From: Hyphomonadaceae bacterium
Lineage (GTDB): Bacteria; Pseudomonadota; Alphaproteobacteria; Caulobacterales; Hyphomonadaceae
Direction: 5' to 3'
Assembly (NCBI GenBank): GCA_024743315.1
Contig: JANSWU010000003.1
Location: 62,001-126,000 of the forward strand
Length of the DNA stretch: 64,000 nt
A program made the translations under genes and the position numbers. Shown here one piece after another: positions 8,624 to 17,647 of this stretch. Position 1 is the stretch's first letter, and the number at the start of each line of letters is the position of its first letter. The notes beneath the pieces were generated by a model, which saw only the letters and a list, made by a program, of their open reading frames with translations, was not told the origin of the DNA and did no database searches.

Positions 8624-10156
8624 TTAAGACGCTGCGCCCGCGACGAGCTGCGGCGATTGTGACGCTGCGCCATAACGCGCAAGAAAATCGCCTTGTCGCG
8701 GCGTTTGCTCAACTGCATGCATTGTCCTGGATTTTATATCCTCTAGCACCCGCTCCAATTCTGATTGGTCCGGGCGATCGGCACGAGGATCATGTCCGGT
8801 CGGGATAAGATTTTGCCCGAGCATGACCGCCACCCAGCTCGGCGGTAGAAACACGCCAAACTCATATTTCAAAACATAGCCCCGCGACATCCAAGCCTGT
8901 GTCTTTTCTTCCAGACTGTCGGGCAGTTCCATGCTGCGGAAGTATCGCCACATCTCACTGTCATCGCGTTGTGTGGCAACATAGTGGAGCAAAAGAAAGT
9001 CGCGCACGCGCTCGAAATCCAGCCCCATACGATCATTATACTCCTCCACGTCCAGTGGATCGACATGCTCAATCGGAAATAGCTCAATCAGGGCGGTGAT
9101 TCCCTCTTGAATGAGGTGGATTGAGGTTGATTCCAGCGGCTCCAGGAAGCCCCCGGATAGACCGATACTGACAACATTCTTATTCCAGAATTTCCGTCGG
9201 CGCCCGGTTTTGAAGAAGAGCTGCTTCGGCTCTGCCAAAGCCGGTCCCTCCAGCGTGCTCATAAGCTGATGCGTGGCTTCATCATCGGAGATGAATTCAC
9301 TCCAATAGACGTGCCCATTGCCGGTTCGATGCTGTAGCGGAATGCGCCATTGCCAACCTGCTTGGCGCGCCGTGGCACGTGTATAAGGAACCATTTCTCC
9401 ACGCGCTTCGCACGGCACCGCGACGGCACGATTACAAGGCAACCAATGGCTCCAATCGTCATATCCGGTTTCTAGTGCCTGCTCGATCAGAATGCCGCGG
9501 AATCCGGAGCAATCGATGAAAAGATCCGCTTCAATTTCGGCGCCACTTTCAAGCTTTATCTTGTCCACGTTGCCGGTCTCTGGATTCAACTCGGTGTCGG
9601 TCACGCGCCCTTCCGTGCGCTTGACGCCATTACCCTCGCAATACGTGCGCAAAAATTTCGCATAGAGACTTGAATCGAACTGATAAGCGTAGCCGAAATT
9701 AGAACCGATCTGATTCAGGTCTTCACCGGGCATCTGAAAACGCCCCTGTTCCGCAGCGATGATCGGATAAGAATAGTCGTCAAGGCGAGACACGAGCCCT
9801 TGCTGATTCAAGCGCAACCAAAACTGATGGAAATCCAAACCATGCAGCGGAATCCCGTAATCCCCAAACGGGTGGATATAGTGATCCCCCAGCTTGCCCC
9901 AGTCGCAAAACTCGATTCCCAACTTGAACGTTGCTTCGGTGGCTTTCATGAAAGAACGTTCGTCGATTCCAAGGGCCTGATTAAAAAAACGAATGTGTGG
10001 CAAAGTTGCCTCACCGACACCAATCGTACCGATTTGATCGGATTCCACGAGTTCAATATTCAAGCCTAATGCGCTGAATTTATTAGAAAGTGCCGCTGCG
10101 GTCATCCAACCGGCAGTGCCTCCTCCCAGAACACATATTTTGGATATGCGGCTCAC
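8624..10156 (-). CDS. PF04820 flavin-dependent halogenase, intact active site (copy 3), first gene of operon
   Basis: A 510-residue halogenase. GGGTAGW is at 11-17, catalytic lysine K78 in TFKLGIEFCDW, GWQWRIP at 267-273 and E342-S343 in LEPLESTS. The start is a GTG at 10156 preceded by GAGGGAGG, a strong ribosome site seen before several sugar-locus genes here. It opens the operon copy 3 - degenerate paralogue - copy 2 - copy 1 - TPR protein and is divergent from the TBDR at 10470. Its HWLPCNRAVAVPCE segment is almost the same as that of the halogenase at 33783, making these two the closest pair by eye. Confidence 0.9.
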   Translation of the reverse strand: MSRISKICVLGGGTAGWMTAAALSNKFSALGLNIELVESDQIGTIGVGEATLPHIRFFNQALGIDERSFMKATEATFKLGIEFCDWGKLGDHYIHPFGDYGIPLHGLDFHQFWLRLNQQGLVSRLDDYSYPIIAAEQGRFQMPGEDLNQIGSNFGYAYQFDSSLYAKFLRTYCEGNGVKRTEGRVTDTELNPETGNVDKIKLESGAEIEADLFIDCSGFRGILIEQALETGYDDWSHWLPCNRAVAVPCEARGEMVPYTRATARQAGWQWRIPLQHRTGNGHVYWSEFISDDEATHQLMSTLEGPALAEPKQLFFKTGRRRKFWNKNVVSIGLSGGFLEPLESTSIHLIQEGITALIELFPIEHVDPLDVEEYNDRMGLDFERVRDFLLLHYVATQRDDSEMWRYFRSMELPDSLEEKTQAWMSRGYVLKYEFGVFLPPSWVAVMLGQNLIPTGHDPRADRPDQSELERVLEDIKSRTMHAVEQTPRQGDFLARYGAASQSPQLVAGAAS

Positions 10157-10469
10157 GTTTCCTCCCTCGCTGCCTTTTATATCTCAGTTTTATGACTCGC
10201 CTCTTGCCTAAAAGGAAGAAAAAATGATAGCGCTATCAAAACTAAAAAACATGCTCAAAACCTATTGGTGTGAGACGTGAAACAAAGGCGAGGAAAACGT
10301 GTGGTCGTTCCGGCGATCCAACTTCAGGGGAAGGTATCAGTTCAATAACAGTTTGGGCGGTTGTCATGGCATCCTTTTTGCCTGTTCACCGCGCACATAC
10401 AAGAGCGCACAACTTACGGGTTTGCTCTTTTGAAAAATGTCACTGAGTTCGATTTAGGGAGGTAAATCA
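10157..10469. other. Divergent control region between halogenase operon and TBDR
   Basis: This 313-bp stretch holds no gene. It must carry promoters for both the minus-strand halogenase operon and the plus-strand TBDR. It contains one perfect 14-bp LacI-type palindrome (10225-10238), an A-rich tract beside it, and the TBDR ribosome site AGGGAGGT at its right end. I see no clear riboswitch or terminator. Confidence 0.6.
10225..10238. promoter_or_regulatory. Perfect LacI-type palindrome in the halogenase/TBDR divergent region
   Basis: TGATAGCGCTATCA is perfectly self-complementary and shares the TAGCGCTA core with the candidate xylose operator at 3279-3292 (pattern TGnTAGCGCTAnCA). It lies 69 bp upstream of the first halogenase start and about 230 bp upstream of the TBDR start. 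Shared control with the xyl operon is an inference; a paralogous LacI regulator with a slightly different site is the alternative. Confidence 0.6.
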
Positions 10470-13400
10470 GTGAATTCGAAGTCGAGACTTGGTCGTAAAG
10501 GACCAAACAAATTTATGCTTCTTGGGACTACCGCCATGGTTGCCGCATTCGGCCTACCAGGCGCGATGGCTCAAGACGACGCAGCCGACGAAACGCCGGT
10601 TGAAAATGTTAGCGATAACACAACTGAAGACGAGGCCCGTCAGGACGTGGTCGTTGTTCAAGGGGTCCGCGGCGCTCTGCAAACCGCCCGGAACCTAAAA
10701 CGCGATTCCGACACGTTCGTTGATTCGATCACTGCCTCTGACGTTTCTCAGTTGCCAGATCTTTCTGTGGCTGAAGCGCTCGCGCGTGTTCCTGGGGTTG
10801 TAACCCAGCGTTTTGAACTTGGCGGCAGCGATGGCGACTTCCCATCCCCTGAGGGCTCGGGCAACATCGTTCGTGGCCTGCAATATGTCCGTTCTGAGTT
10901 TAACGGTCGTGACGCCTTTTCTGCGAATGGCGGACGCGCTCTGGAATGGGCCAGTATTCCACCAGATCTGATTGGCGCGGTTGACGTTTTCAAAAACCAA
11001 ACCGCCGATATGATTGAAGGTGGCATTGCTGGTACGGTGAACCTTCGTACTCTTGAACCATTTGATCGTGACGGGCTTGTTGCCGTAGCGGTCGCAGACG
11101 GTACGTTTACGGACCAACGTGAAGAGTTCTCTCCCGGCTACAGTGTCATTCTCGGCAATCGTTGGGATACAGACTCTGGTGAGTTCGGTCTCTTGGGCTC
11201 TTTCTCAACCTCCGAGCTACAGTCCTCTGTACAAGGCTTCCAGTATGGTCAGTTAATGGCCATTCCGCATCCGGATATTGACGGTCAAACGATCGCGCTT
11301 CCTGGCGGCTGGCAGGCGCGCGACTCGCGCATCGATCGCGAGAGAGACAGCTACTATCTCGCTGGACAGTGGCGTTCGCCAGATGGCGATATGGAGCTTA
11401 CCGTCAAAGCCACGCGTGTTGAGAACGACATCCTGACTCAGGAAAACACGCTTGAATTCTTTACCGATGCGGAATCCTGGGCGAACTGGACCATCCTCGG
11501 TGGCCCTGCGACCCGCAGCATCGTGCCGTTCACATCAGCCGGCATCCCGCGCTGTAACGGCAACGGAGAAGCGGCCAATGGCGGCGACGGCATCTGTGAG
11601 CAATTGTTCGCGATTGATGGCGGTCTTATGGAATCAGGTCTTGTCTCGAACAACCTTCGTGACTGGCTGGGCCAGACCGGCAACTTGCAGACCCCGCTTC
11701 AGTCGCTTGCGATCAATCAGCGAAATGAATCAATCACACAAGATTTCAGCGCAAATCTGAAATGGCGCGTGAACGATCAGTGGTTCATCGAACTTGATGG
11801 TCAATACACAGACGCGGAAGCCACACTGGAGCGCCTTTGGGCCGGTGGTAACCACTTTGCCGATTACGCATTCAATTTCTCAGATCCAGAAGATCCCCGG
11901 ATCAATCTGTTCATCTCTGACGAAGTTCGTCTCGCGGATTGGGGCGGCACCTTCCGCGGCGCTGATCCAGGCGTATTCGGAAACCTGAGCGATCCTCGCT
12001 TCAACTTCCCGCTCTACGCAGCTGACCAGTATGAAGACAATACGGGTGACCTCGTCGCATTCCGTGGCGATGCTACTTATGAGTTCGAGAATGACGGTTG
12101 GTTTGACTCGGTCAAATTCGGGGCGCGTTACTCGGAGCGCGAACAGCGCAACCGCAGTGCAGGCCTCAACTGGGGCGGCATCGCGCCACCATGGGCCGGC
12201 GGCTACCTGCCATATGCAAACCTTGAGAACCAAGACTTCTACGAAGAATTCGATTACAGCAACTTCCAGGGCGGCGGCGTCTTTGTGGGTGACATCACAT
12301 CTGTGATCTTCCCACGCCAAGCCCTGATGTCGGACATTGATGCCTTTGTTGACGGTCTCTCTAACGAGCCGCTCTTGGGCTCTGGCATCAATGCGGATGG
12401 CAATTTGCAAATTGGTGACTGGGTACCGTTGCGCCAGAACGGCGTGATTGACTATGCCGGCCGCGGGATTGACGGCAACGTCAAGGAAGAAACGATCAAC
12501 CTCTATGGTATGATCAATTTCGGCCAGGAGTTCGACAACGGTCAGGCCCTTAGCGGTAACGTTGGTCTACGCTATGTCCGTACGGAGAATACCGGCGGCG
12601 GCGTCCTAGGATATGCGGAGTTCGCTCCGGATGATCCGACGGACAACACAGAGCCTCGTGACTTCTTGCCGCAAATGGCAGCCTTGTTCGACACGCCAAA
12701 CGCGCCAAATGCGGTGGATAGCAGCTATGAATATGTCCTGCCATCGCTCAACCTGAAGTATGAGCTCAATGATGAGATGATCATCAGATTTGCGGCGAGC
12801 CAGGCGATTACGCGTCCTGACATCGCAGCGATCAACGCTTCACAGACCGCCGTTGGCGCCCTCGGCTTCGTTGTCGACAACACGGTGGCACCTCCTGTGA
12901 TCCAGGGTGTTGTGCCTGATCAGATCAATCTGTTCGGCGGAAACCCATTGCTGGAGCCAATCGAAGCGACCAATTTCGATCTATCCTACGAATGGTACTT
13001 CGGCGATGAAGGTCAGTTCTCTGTGTCTGCCTTCTATAAAGACCTGAAGAACATCATTGTGTACGGAACTGAAACGATCGACGTTGTAACCTTGGATGGG
13101 TTCGAAGTTCCGATTGTTGCTAACAGCAATCTCAACTTGAATGATGGTACCGTTGAAGGTGTCGAATTTGCTTACCAGCAATTCTTCACAGACCTTCCAG
13201 GACTGTTTGGAAACCTCGGTGTTCAGGCCAACCTGACGCTGATCAGTTCCGAAGCAACGCCACTGACCCCGGTCTTTGATACGGACGGTGACGGTGTTGA
13301 AGGCTTCTTGACGGTTTACCGTTGGGGGATCGATGAGCTGCTTGGTTTGTCGGACACGTCCTACAACATTATCGGTATCTATCAGGATGATCGTTTCGAA

Positions 13401-13673
13401 GCACGTCTCGCCTATAACTGGCGGTCTGAGTATTTCAGCTCTTATCGTGACTTCGTAACCGGTAACCCAATCCTTCAGGATGATATTGGGTTCCTCGACG
13501 CATCATTCCGCTTCGATCTGACTGACAATGTCGAGCTACGTTTCCAGGCAGCGAACCTGCTGGACACACAAGCCACGGCACGTCAGCAAGTTGATCAAGC
13601 CGGGCAGACATTTGCCCGCTCGGTCTTCGACAATGATCGTCGCTATGAGATTGGTATCCGTTACCAGTTCTAA
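10470..13673 (+). CDS. TonB-dependent receptor, probable (xylo-)oligosaccharide uptake
   Basis: A 1067-residue outer-membrane active transporter energised by TonB-ExbBD. It has an N-terminal signal (FMLLGTTAMVAAFGLPGAMA) and a TonB-box-like segment DVVVVQGVRG. The plug domain begins at SITASDVSQLPDLSVAEALARVPG and includes GIAGTVNLRT. The 22-strand barrel ends in the typical aromatic C-terminus (GIRYQF). The start is a GTG at 10470 with AGGGAGGT about 7 nt upstream. It is divergent from the halogenase operon and near xylAB, so a xylose-polymer ligand is plausible, but specificity cannot be read from the sequence. A hairpin terminator follows the stop. Confidence 0.9.
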   Translation: MNSKSRLGRKGPNKFMLLGTTAMVAAFGLPGAMAQDDAADETPVENVSDNTTEDEARQDVVVVQGVRGALQTARNLKRDSDTFVDSITASDVSQLPDLSVAEALARVPGVVTQRFELGGSDGDFPSPEGSGNIVRGLQYVRSEFNGRDAFSANGGRALEWASIPPDLIGAVDVFKNQTADMIEGGIAGTVNLRTLEPFDRDGLVAVAVADGTFTDQREEFSPGYSVILGNRWDTDSGEFGLLGSFSTSELQSSVQGFQYGQLMAIPHPDIDGQTIALPGGWQARDSRIDRERDSYYLAGQWRSPDGDMELTVKATRVENDILTQENTLEFFTDAESWANWTILGGPATRSIVPFTSAGIPRCNGNGEAANGGDGICEQLFAIDGGLMESGLVSNNLRDWLGQTGNLQTPLQSLAINQRNESITQDFSANLKWRVNDQWFIELDGQYTDAEATLERLWAGGNHFADYAFNFSDPEDPRINLFISDEVRLADWGGTFRGADPGVFGNLSDPRFNFPLYAADQYEDNTGDLVAFRGDATYEFENDGWFDSVKFGARYSEREQRNRSAGLNWGGIAPPWAGGYLPYANLENQDFYEEFDYSNFQGGGVFVGDITSVIFPRQALMSDIDAFVDGLSNEPLLGSGINADGNLQIGDWVPLRQNGVIDYAGRGIDGNVKEETINLYGMINFGQEFDNGQALSGNVGLRYVRTENTGGGVLGYAEFAPDDPTDNTEPRDFLPQMAALFDTPNAPNAVDSSYEYVLPSLNLKYELNDEMIIRFAASQAITRPDIAAINASQTAVGALGFVVDNTVAPPVIQGVVPDQINLFGGNPLLEPIEATNFDLSYEWYFGDEGQFSVSAFYKDLKNIIVYGTETIDVVTLDGFEVPIVANSNLNLNDGTVEGVEFAYQQFFTDLPGLFGNLGVQANLTLISSEATPLTPVFDTDGDGVEGFLTVYRWGIDELLGLSDTSYNIIGIYQDDRFEARLAYNWRSEYFSSYRDFVTGNPILQDDIGFLDASFRFDLTDNVELRFQAANLLDTQATARQQVDQAGQTFARSVFDNDRRYEIGIRYQF

Positions 13674-13700
13674 GACGCTGAAAAATCGTCAAATGAATAA

Positions 13701-13730
13701 GGGGAGGCTTTATCAGCCTCCCCTTTTTTT
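13701..13730 (+). terminator. Rho-independent terminator after the TBDR
   Basis: A perfect 9-bp stem GGGGAGGCT / AGCCTCCCC with a 5-nt loop is followed by seven T. It begins 28 bp after the TBDR stop. On the minus strand it also lies downstream of the DUF1467 gene, so it may separate both convergent units. Confidence 0.93.
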
Positions 13731-13746
13731 CATCCCGAGTTTTTGC

Positions 13747-13986
13747 TTATTGGGCCGCCAGCCACGGCACGACAAAGAAATGCGCGATCAAAGTCAGGAC
13801 AATCGCGCCAGCGCTCGCCCATAGAATCTTCTTTTTCAGCATTGGCTCTTTCGGCGCACCTTCTTCGGTCCCTTCGACGACATGCCCATCATCTTCAAAC
13901 TGGCCCTGAACACCGATCGGCAGCACGCAAAAGAAACTCAGCCACCAACAGATGACGAAAACGACAATAAAACCGACCGGGTCCAT
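13747..13986 (-). CDS. DUF1467 family small membrane protein
   Basis: A 79-residue inner-membrane protein with two hydrophobic helices (about residues 4-28 and 55-78) separated by an acidic loop (GQFEDDGHVVEGTEEGAPKEP). The pattern, including PIGVQGQ, matches the DUF1467 proteins found beside mce and rnj in many alphaproteobacteria. It begins directly after the mce stop and is the last gene of the long nuo-birA-coaX-rnj-mce run. Its function is unknown. Confidence 0.85.
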   Translation of the reverse strand: MDPVGFIVVFVICWWLSFFCVLPIGVQGQFEDDGHVVEGTEEGAPKEPMLKKKILWASAGAIVLTLIAHFFVVPWLAAQ

Positions 13987-14421
13987 TTAGTGGTGCCCCT
14001 CTTTCGGGCTTTCCATCAATTCGACAAGGACGCCATTTGAATTCTTGGGATGGACAAAGATGATCATCGTGCCGTGCGCGCCGATGCGCGGCTCGCCTAA
14101 CACCGTCGCACCACGGGCTTTCATTTCGGTGACGGCAATATTGATATCATCGACTTCGAAACATACATGGTGCTGCCCGCCACGCGGATTCTTTTGAATG
14201 AAATTGTGGATCGGGCTGTTTTCATCCAACGGCTCGATCAGTTCGATCTGACTATTCGGAAGATTGACGAAACAGACCTTCACGCCCTGAGCGGGCATGT
14301 CGAAGGGTTCCGTAATGTCAGTCGCCCCGTACAAGGTGCGATACGTGTCCATCGCCGCCTCGATATCGGGCACGGCAACGCCGACATGATTGAGTGGGCC
14401 GATTTTGAATGATCCGTCCAT
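13987..14421 (-). CDS. mce: Methylmalonyl-CoA epimerase
   Basis: A 144-residue VOC-fold metalloenzyme interconverting (2S)- and (2R)-methylmalonyl-CoA on the propionyl-CoA to succinyl-CoA route. Visible motifs are LNHVGVAVPDIEAAMD with the first metal His, GQHHVCFEVDDI with the second, and the C-terminal IFVHPKNSNGVLVEL with the metal Glu. The ATG at 14421 has GGAG 8 nt upstream; a TTG two codons earlier is less likely. The stop precedes the DUF1467 start by one base, and the gene follows rnj closely, the usual alphaproteobacterial order. Confidence 0.93.
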   Translation of the reverse strand: MDGSFKIGPLNHVGVAVPDIEAAMDTYRTLYGATDITEPFDMPAQGVKVCFVNLPNSQIELIEPLDENSPIHNFIQKNPRGGQHHVCFEVDDINIAVTEMKARGATVLGEPRIGAHGTMIIFVHPKNSNGVLVELMESPKEGHH

Positions 14422-14438
14422 GATCAAAACTCCTTTGA

Positions 14439-16124
14439 TCAGACCCTTAGCACACTCACATCGACAATGGGTTTGCGACCGAACGTCCGCTCGCAGGCTT
14501 TCTTGACGGCGCGGGCCAGGACACGCTCGACTTCTTCTTCATCCTGACGCTTTCGCCGCTTCATGCCGTTCATCGCGTCTTCGACCGCTTCGTCTACCTC
14601 GATCAGGCTTTCATCCGCCGTACTGCCATCCGGCTCGGAGAGACCACGCGCGGTCAGCAAAGGCCCATCCACCACCTCGCCATTCTCATCAATCGCGACC
14701 GCAACACTGACATAGCCCCAATTGGAGAGCGCACGACGTTCCTTGATCCCTTCACTTTCAGCCGGAACCAATCGGTTTCCATCGAGATAAAGCCGTCCAT
14801 TCGGAACTGTGTCGATCACCTTGGCACTACCTGGCGCCAGTCGAATGAGATCACCGTTTCTCGGCGTCACCGCCTCACTGACTTGAAGGCTCTTGGCATA
14901 GGCGGCGTGTTCAACAATATGTCGCCGTTCGCCATGTACGGGCACGGAAATTTTTGGCCGCACCCATTGATACATCCGTCGCAACTCATCCCGGGCCGGA
15001 TGCCCTGAAACGTGAATGGGGCCATCCGTCATCTTATCGGTGATGATGCGCACGCCTTTCTCGGCGAGCGCGTTCTGCATGTCATAAATGCCCTTCTCAT
15101 TGCCAGGAATAACCCGGCTGGAGAAGATCACCGTGTCGCCCTCACCGAGGCTGATATGACGGTGATCATCGCGTGCAATCCGTCCCAGTGCCGCGCGTGG
15201 TTCGCCTTGCGAGCCTGTGCACAGAAATAGCAGATTATCATCCGGCAAGCTCCCAGCCTGGTCTTCGCTGATCAGGTCCGGCAAGTCTGCAATCACGCCT
15301 GTGGCGACGGCGGCATCCGTAATCTTGTGCATGCTACGCCCCACCAGGCAGACACTCCGTCCCGCCAGGCGCGCCGCTTCAATGACGCTGGCAACACGGG
15401 CGACATTGGAGGCAAAGGTCGTCACCGCGACGCGGCCCTTCAGGCTTCCAATGAGCTCAATCAGGTTCTGGCGCACAACCCCTTCCGAACCGCTTTCGCC
15501 CTCGACAAACACATTGGTGCTGTCGCAGATCATGGCCAGCACGCCGGACTCGCCCAATGCCGTCAGCGCTGCTACATCGGTTTCTGAGCCCAGTTGCGGA
15601 TCAGGATCAATCTTCCAGTCGCCGGTATGAAGGATTGTGCCGAGCGGTGTTTCGAGCGCCAATGCATTCGGCTCCGGGATCGAATGCGTCAGTGTGATGT
15701 ATCGGACTTTAAAAGGCCCCGCTTCGACTTCCCCGCCTAAAGGCAGGACATTGATACTGGTCTTTTTTTGTCCGCGTTCGATCAGTTTGGCCTGGGCCAG
15801 GTGTGCGGTGAACGGTGTTGCATAAATCGGCGCCTTGGTCTGCAAGCGCGGCAATATCAACCCGATCGCACCGATATGGTCTTCGTGGGCATGGGTGAGA
15901 AATATCGCGTCAATCTTATCGCCCTGGTCTTCGAGGAAGGCGGGATCGGGGGTGATCAAATCGATACCCGGCGTGTCATCGCCGCCAAAAGTCACGCCAA
16001 TGTCGATCAGGATCCAGCGCCGGTCATGCTCTGGTCCGTAGCCATAGGCGTTCAAATTCATTCCGATCTCGCCGCATCCGCCGAGTGGCAGGAACACGAG
16101 TTCATCCATTGTCTTGTCGATCAT
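14439..16124 (-). CDS. rnj: Ribonuclease J
   Basis: A 561-residue metallo-beta-lactamase/beta-CASP nuclease with 5'-3' exonuclease and endonuclease activity in rRNA maturation and mRNA turnover. The zinc motif HAHEDH is near residue 78, followed by LTHSIPEPNALAL and LHTGDWKID. The beta-CASP region contains CDSTNVFVEGESGSEG and LFLCTGSQGEPRAALGRIA, and VHVSGHPARDEL-like residues (PIHVSGHPARDEL) and VPVHGERRHIVEHA come after. The length fits the family. It lies 9 bp after coaX and is part of the nuo-downstream gene run. Confidence 0.94.
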   Translation of the reverse strand: MIDKTMDELVFLPLGGCGEIGMNLNAYGYGPEHDRRWILIDIGVTFGGDDTPGIDLITPDPAFLEDQGDKIDAIFLTHAHEDHIGAIGLILPRLQTKAPIYATPFTAHLAQAKLIERGQKKTSINVLPLGGEVEAGPFKVRYITLTHSIPEPNALALETPLGTILHTGDWKIDPDPQLGSETDVAALTALGESGVLAMICDSTNVFVEGESGSEGVVRQNLIELIGSLKGRVAVTTFASNVARVASVIEAARLAGRSVCLVGRSMHKITDAAVATGVIADLPDLISEDQAGSLPDDNLLFLCTGSQGEPRAALGRIARDDHRHISLGEGDTVIFSSRVIPGNEKGIYDMQNALAEKGVRIITDKMTDGPIHVSGHPARDELRRMYQWVRPKISVPVHGERRHIVEHAAYAKSLQVSEAVTPRNGDLIRLAPGSAKVIDTVPNGRLYLDGNRLVPAESEGIKERRALSNWGYVSVAVAIDENGEVVDGPLLTARGLSEPDGSTADESLIEVDEAVEDAMNGMKRRKRQDEEEVERVLARAVKKACERTFGRKPIVDVSVLRV

Positions 16125-16133
16125 ATGCCCCGT

Positions 16134-16907
16134 TTAATCTTTCGTGTTGCGGCGATAGACCTCGAGCAGGCCGACCTCCATCAAACTCTGATCAAAATGA
16201 TCTATGGTATCGCTTGCCCCTTCAAAGAGTGACGCAACGCCACCTGTGGCAATTACGGTCAGTGGTGCTGCATATTCAGCCTTCACCCGACGCACTAAGC
16301 CATCAATCAGGTCAACATAGCCCCAAAATACGCCGGACTGCATCGCAGAGACCGTATCTTGGCCAATCGTTTGCGGGGGGCGCTGAATCGCAATGCGCGG
16401 CAACTGTGCGGCGGCGTCATGCAGGGCGCGCATCGACAGGTTGATGCCGGGCGAAATAATCCCGCCCTCAAACCCGCCATCGGGTCCGACGACGTCAAAG
16501 GTTGTCGCCGTGCCGCTATCAATGACCAGCTTGGCGCCCGGATAGAGTTGATGCGCGCCAATCGCCGCCACCAATCGGTCGGCGCCCACCTGTTCAGGAC
16601 GGCGAATTCGGATCGGAACGTGCAATTTGGTTTCGGGCTCTCCGACGAACATGGGTTCGGCATCGAAATAGCGCCGCGAAAGATTTCGGAAATTGAACTT
16701 GGCCTGCGGCACCACAGACGAAATGATGCAGCCAGTGATCCTGGAGAGCTCCAGGTCTTCCATGCGCATCAATGTACCGAGCCAGACTGCATAATCGTCG
16801 GCCGTGCGCGTCGCATCAGTCGCGCTGCGCCAGCTCGACACCCAATCTTCCCCACTATGAAGGGCAAACACTGTATTCGTGTTGCCGACATCGATGACCA
16901 AAAGCAT
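16134..16907 (-). CDS. coaX: Type III pantothenate kinase
   Basis: A 257-residue ASKHA-fold kinase catalysing the first step of CoA synthesis. The N-terminal phosphate motif [11 protein letters not shown], the pantothenate-side [11 protein letters not shown], and the diagnostic [11 protein letters not shown] are all present, as is [15 protein letters not shown]. The length is typical. Its ATG abuts the birA stop (one base shared), indicating coupled translation. Confidence 0.95.
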   Translation of the reverse strand: MLLVIDVGNTNTVFALHSGEDWVSSWRSATDATRTADDYAVWLGTLMRMEDLELSRITGCIISSVVPQAKFNFRNLSRRYFDAEPMFVGEPETKLHVPIRIRRPEQVGADRLVAAIGAHQLYPGAKLVIDSGTATTFDVVGPDGGFEGGIISPGINLSMRALHDAAAQLPRIAIQRPPQTIGQDTVSAMQSGVFWGYVDLIDGLVRRVKAEYAAPLTVIATGGVASLFEGASDTIDHFDQSLMEVGLLEVYRRNTKD

Positions 16908-17647
16908 CAGTTTACCCGTTTCACCAAATCTACGTCTCCGGCCCTTATGGTGCGTGTCGAACCATCGCGCAAACGCAAGATCAGACCCCCATCTGGCGCC
17001 AGACCTTCAAACACACCTTCGATCCGGTCATTCACAGGCCCGGCCTCGACCGTCTCTCCGAATCCTTCAGCGTGGTCCAGCCACGCTTTGAGGAGCTCTG
17101 CAAAGTCCAGGCGGGCTTGTTCCACGCGACTGGCAAGCGTCATTCTGAGGTCCTCGAGCACATGTTCAGGTTGGAGCGCACTCGACGCGCCTTCCTTGAT
17201 GAGGCTTGTCGCATCCTGCCCTACCCCTTCGGGGGCGTGCTGAACATTAATCCCCATCCCCAGCGCGACCCAGATCACGCCATTGGTTTCACCCGACTCG
17301 GTCAGGATGCCGCTGATCTTTTTGCCCGATATCCGCACATCGTTCGGCCATTTGAGCTTTGCTGGCAGGTTTGGAATAGCGGCCACACAGGCGTCACGCA
17401 CAGCTAAGGCTGCGGCAAATGGAATGCGCGCGGCCATCGCCAAGCCACCTGGCTCCGGGAACAGAACCGTGCTGAACAGATTGCCAACGGGAGAGGCCCA
17501 GATTCGCCCGAGCCGGCCTTTGCCCGCGCTTTGCTGGCGCGCGGCGATCCAGACAGCGCTGGTCTCCCCCCGGCGCGCCCGGCGCTTGGCTTCTTCGCTC
17601 GTGCTATCAATGTCATCATACCAGTAAACTGGCGCGGATTGGATCAC
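16907..17647 (-). CDS. birA: Biotin--[acetyl-CoA-carboxylase] ligase
   Basis: A 246-residue biotin protein ligase that attaches biotin to carboxylase carrier proteins. The motifs [11 protein letters not shown] (biotinyl-AMP loop), [19 protein letters not shown] and GMGINV are clear, and a short C-terminal SH3-like domain follows. There is no N-terminal DNA-binding domain, so it is the monofunctional type. The start is a GTG at 17647 overlapping the nuoN stop as GTGA; a longer open frame upstream lies inside nuoN and is rejected. Confidence 0.93.
   Translation of the reverse strand: MIQSAPVYWYDDIDSTSEEAKRRARRGETSAVWIAARQQSAGKGRLGRIWASPVGNLFSTVLFPEPGGLAMAARIPFAAALAVRDACVAAIPNLPAKLKWPNDVRISGKKISGILTESGETNGVIWVALGMGINVQHAPEGVGQDATSLIKEGASSALQPEHVLEDLRMTLASRVEQARLDFAELLKAWLDHAEGFGETVEAGPVNDRIEGVFEGLAPDGGLILRLRDGSTRTIRAGDVDLVKRVN

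Noticed and set aside
4148-10156. Natural-product biosynthetic cluster
   Set aside because: Apart from halogenases there is no NRPS, PKS, tryptophan-derived pathway or resistance gene; sugar-uptake context fits better.
16359-17243. 294-codon plus-strand frame
   Set aside because: Covers coaX and birA in antisense; both real genes have diagnostic motifs.
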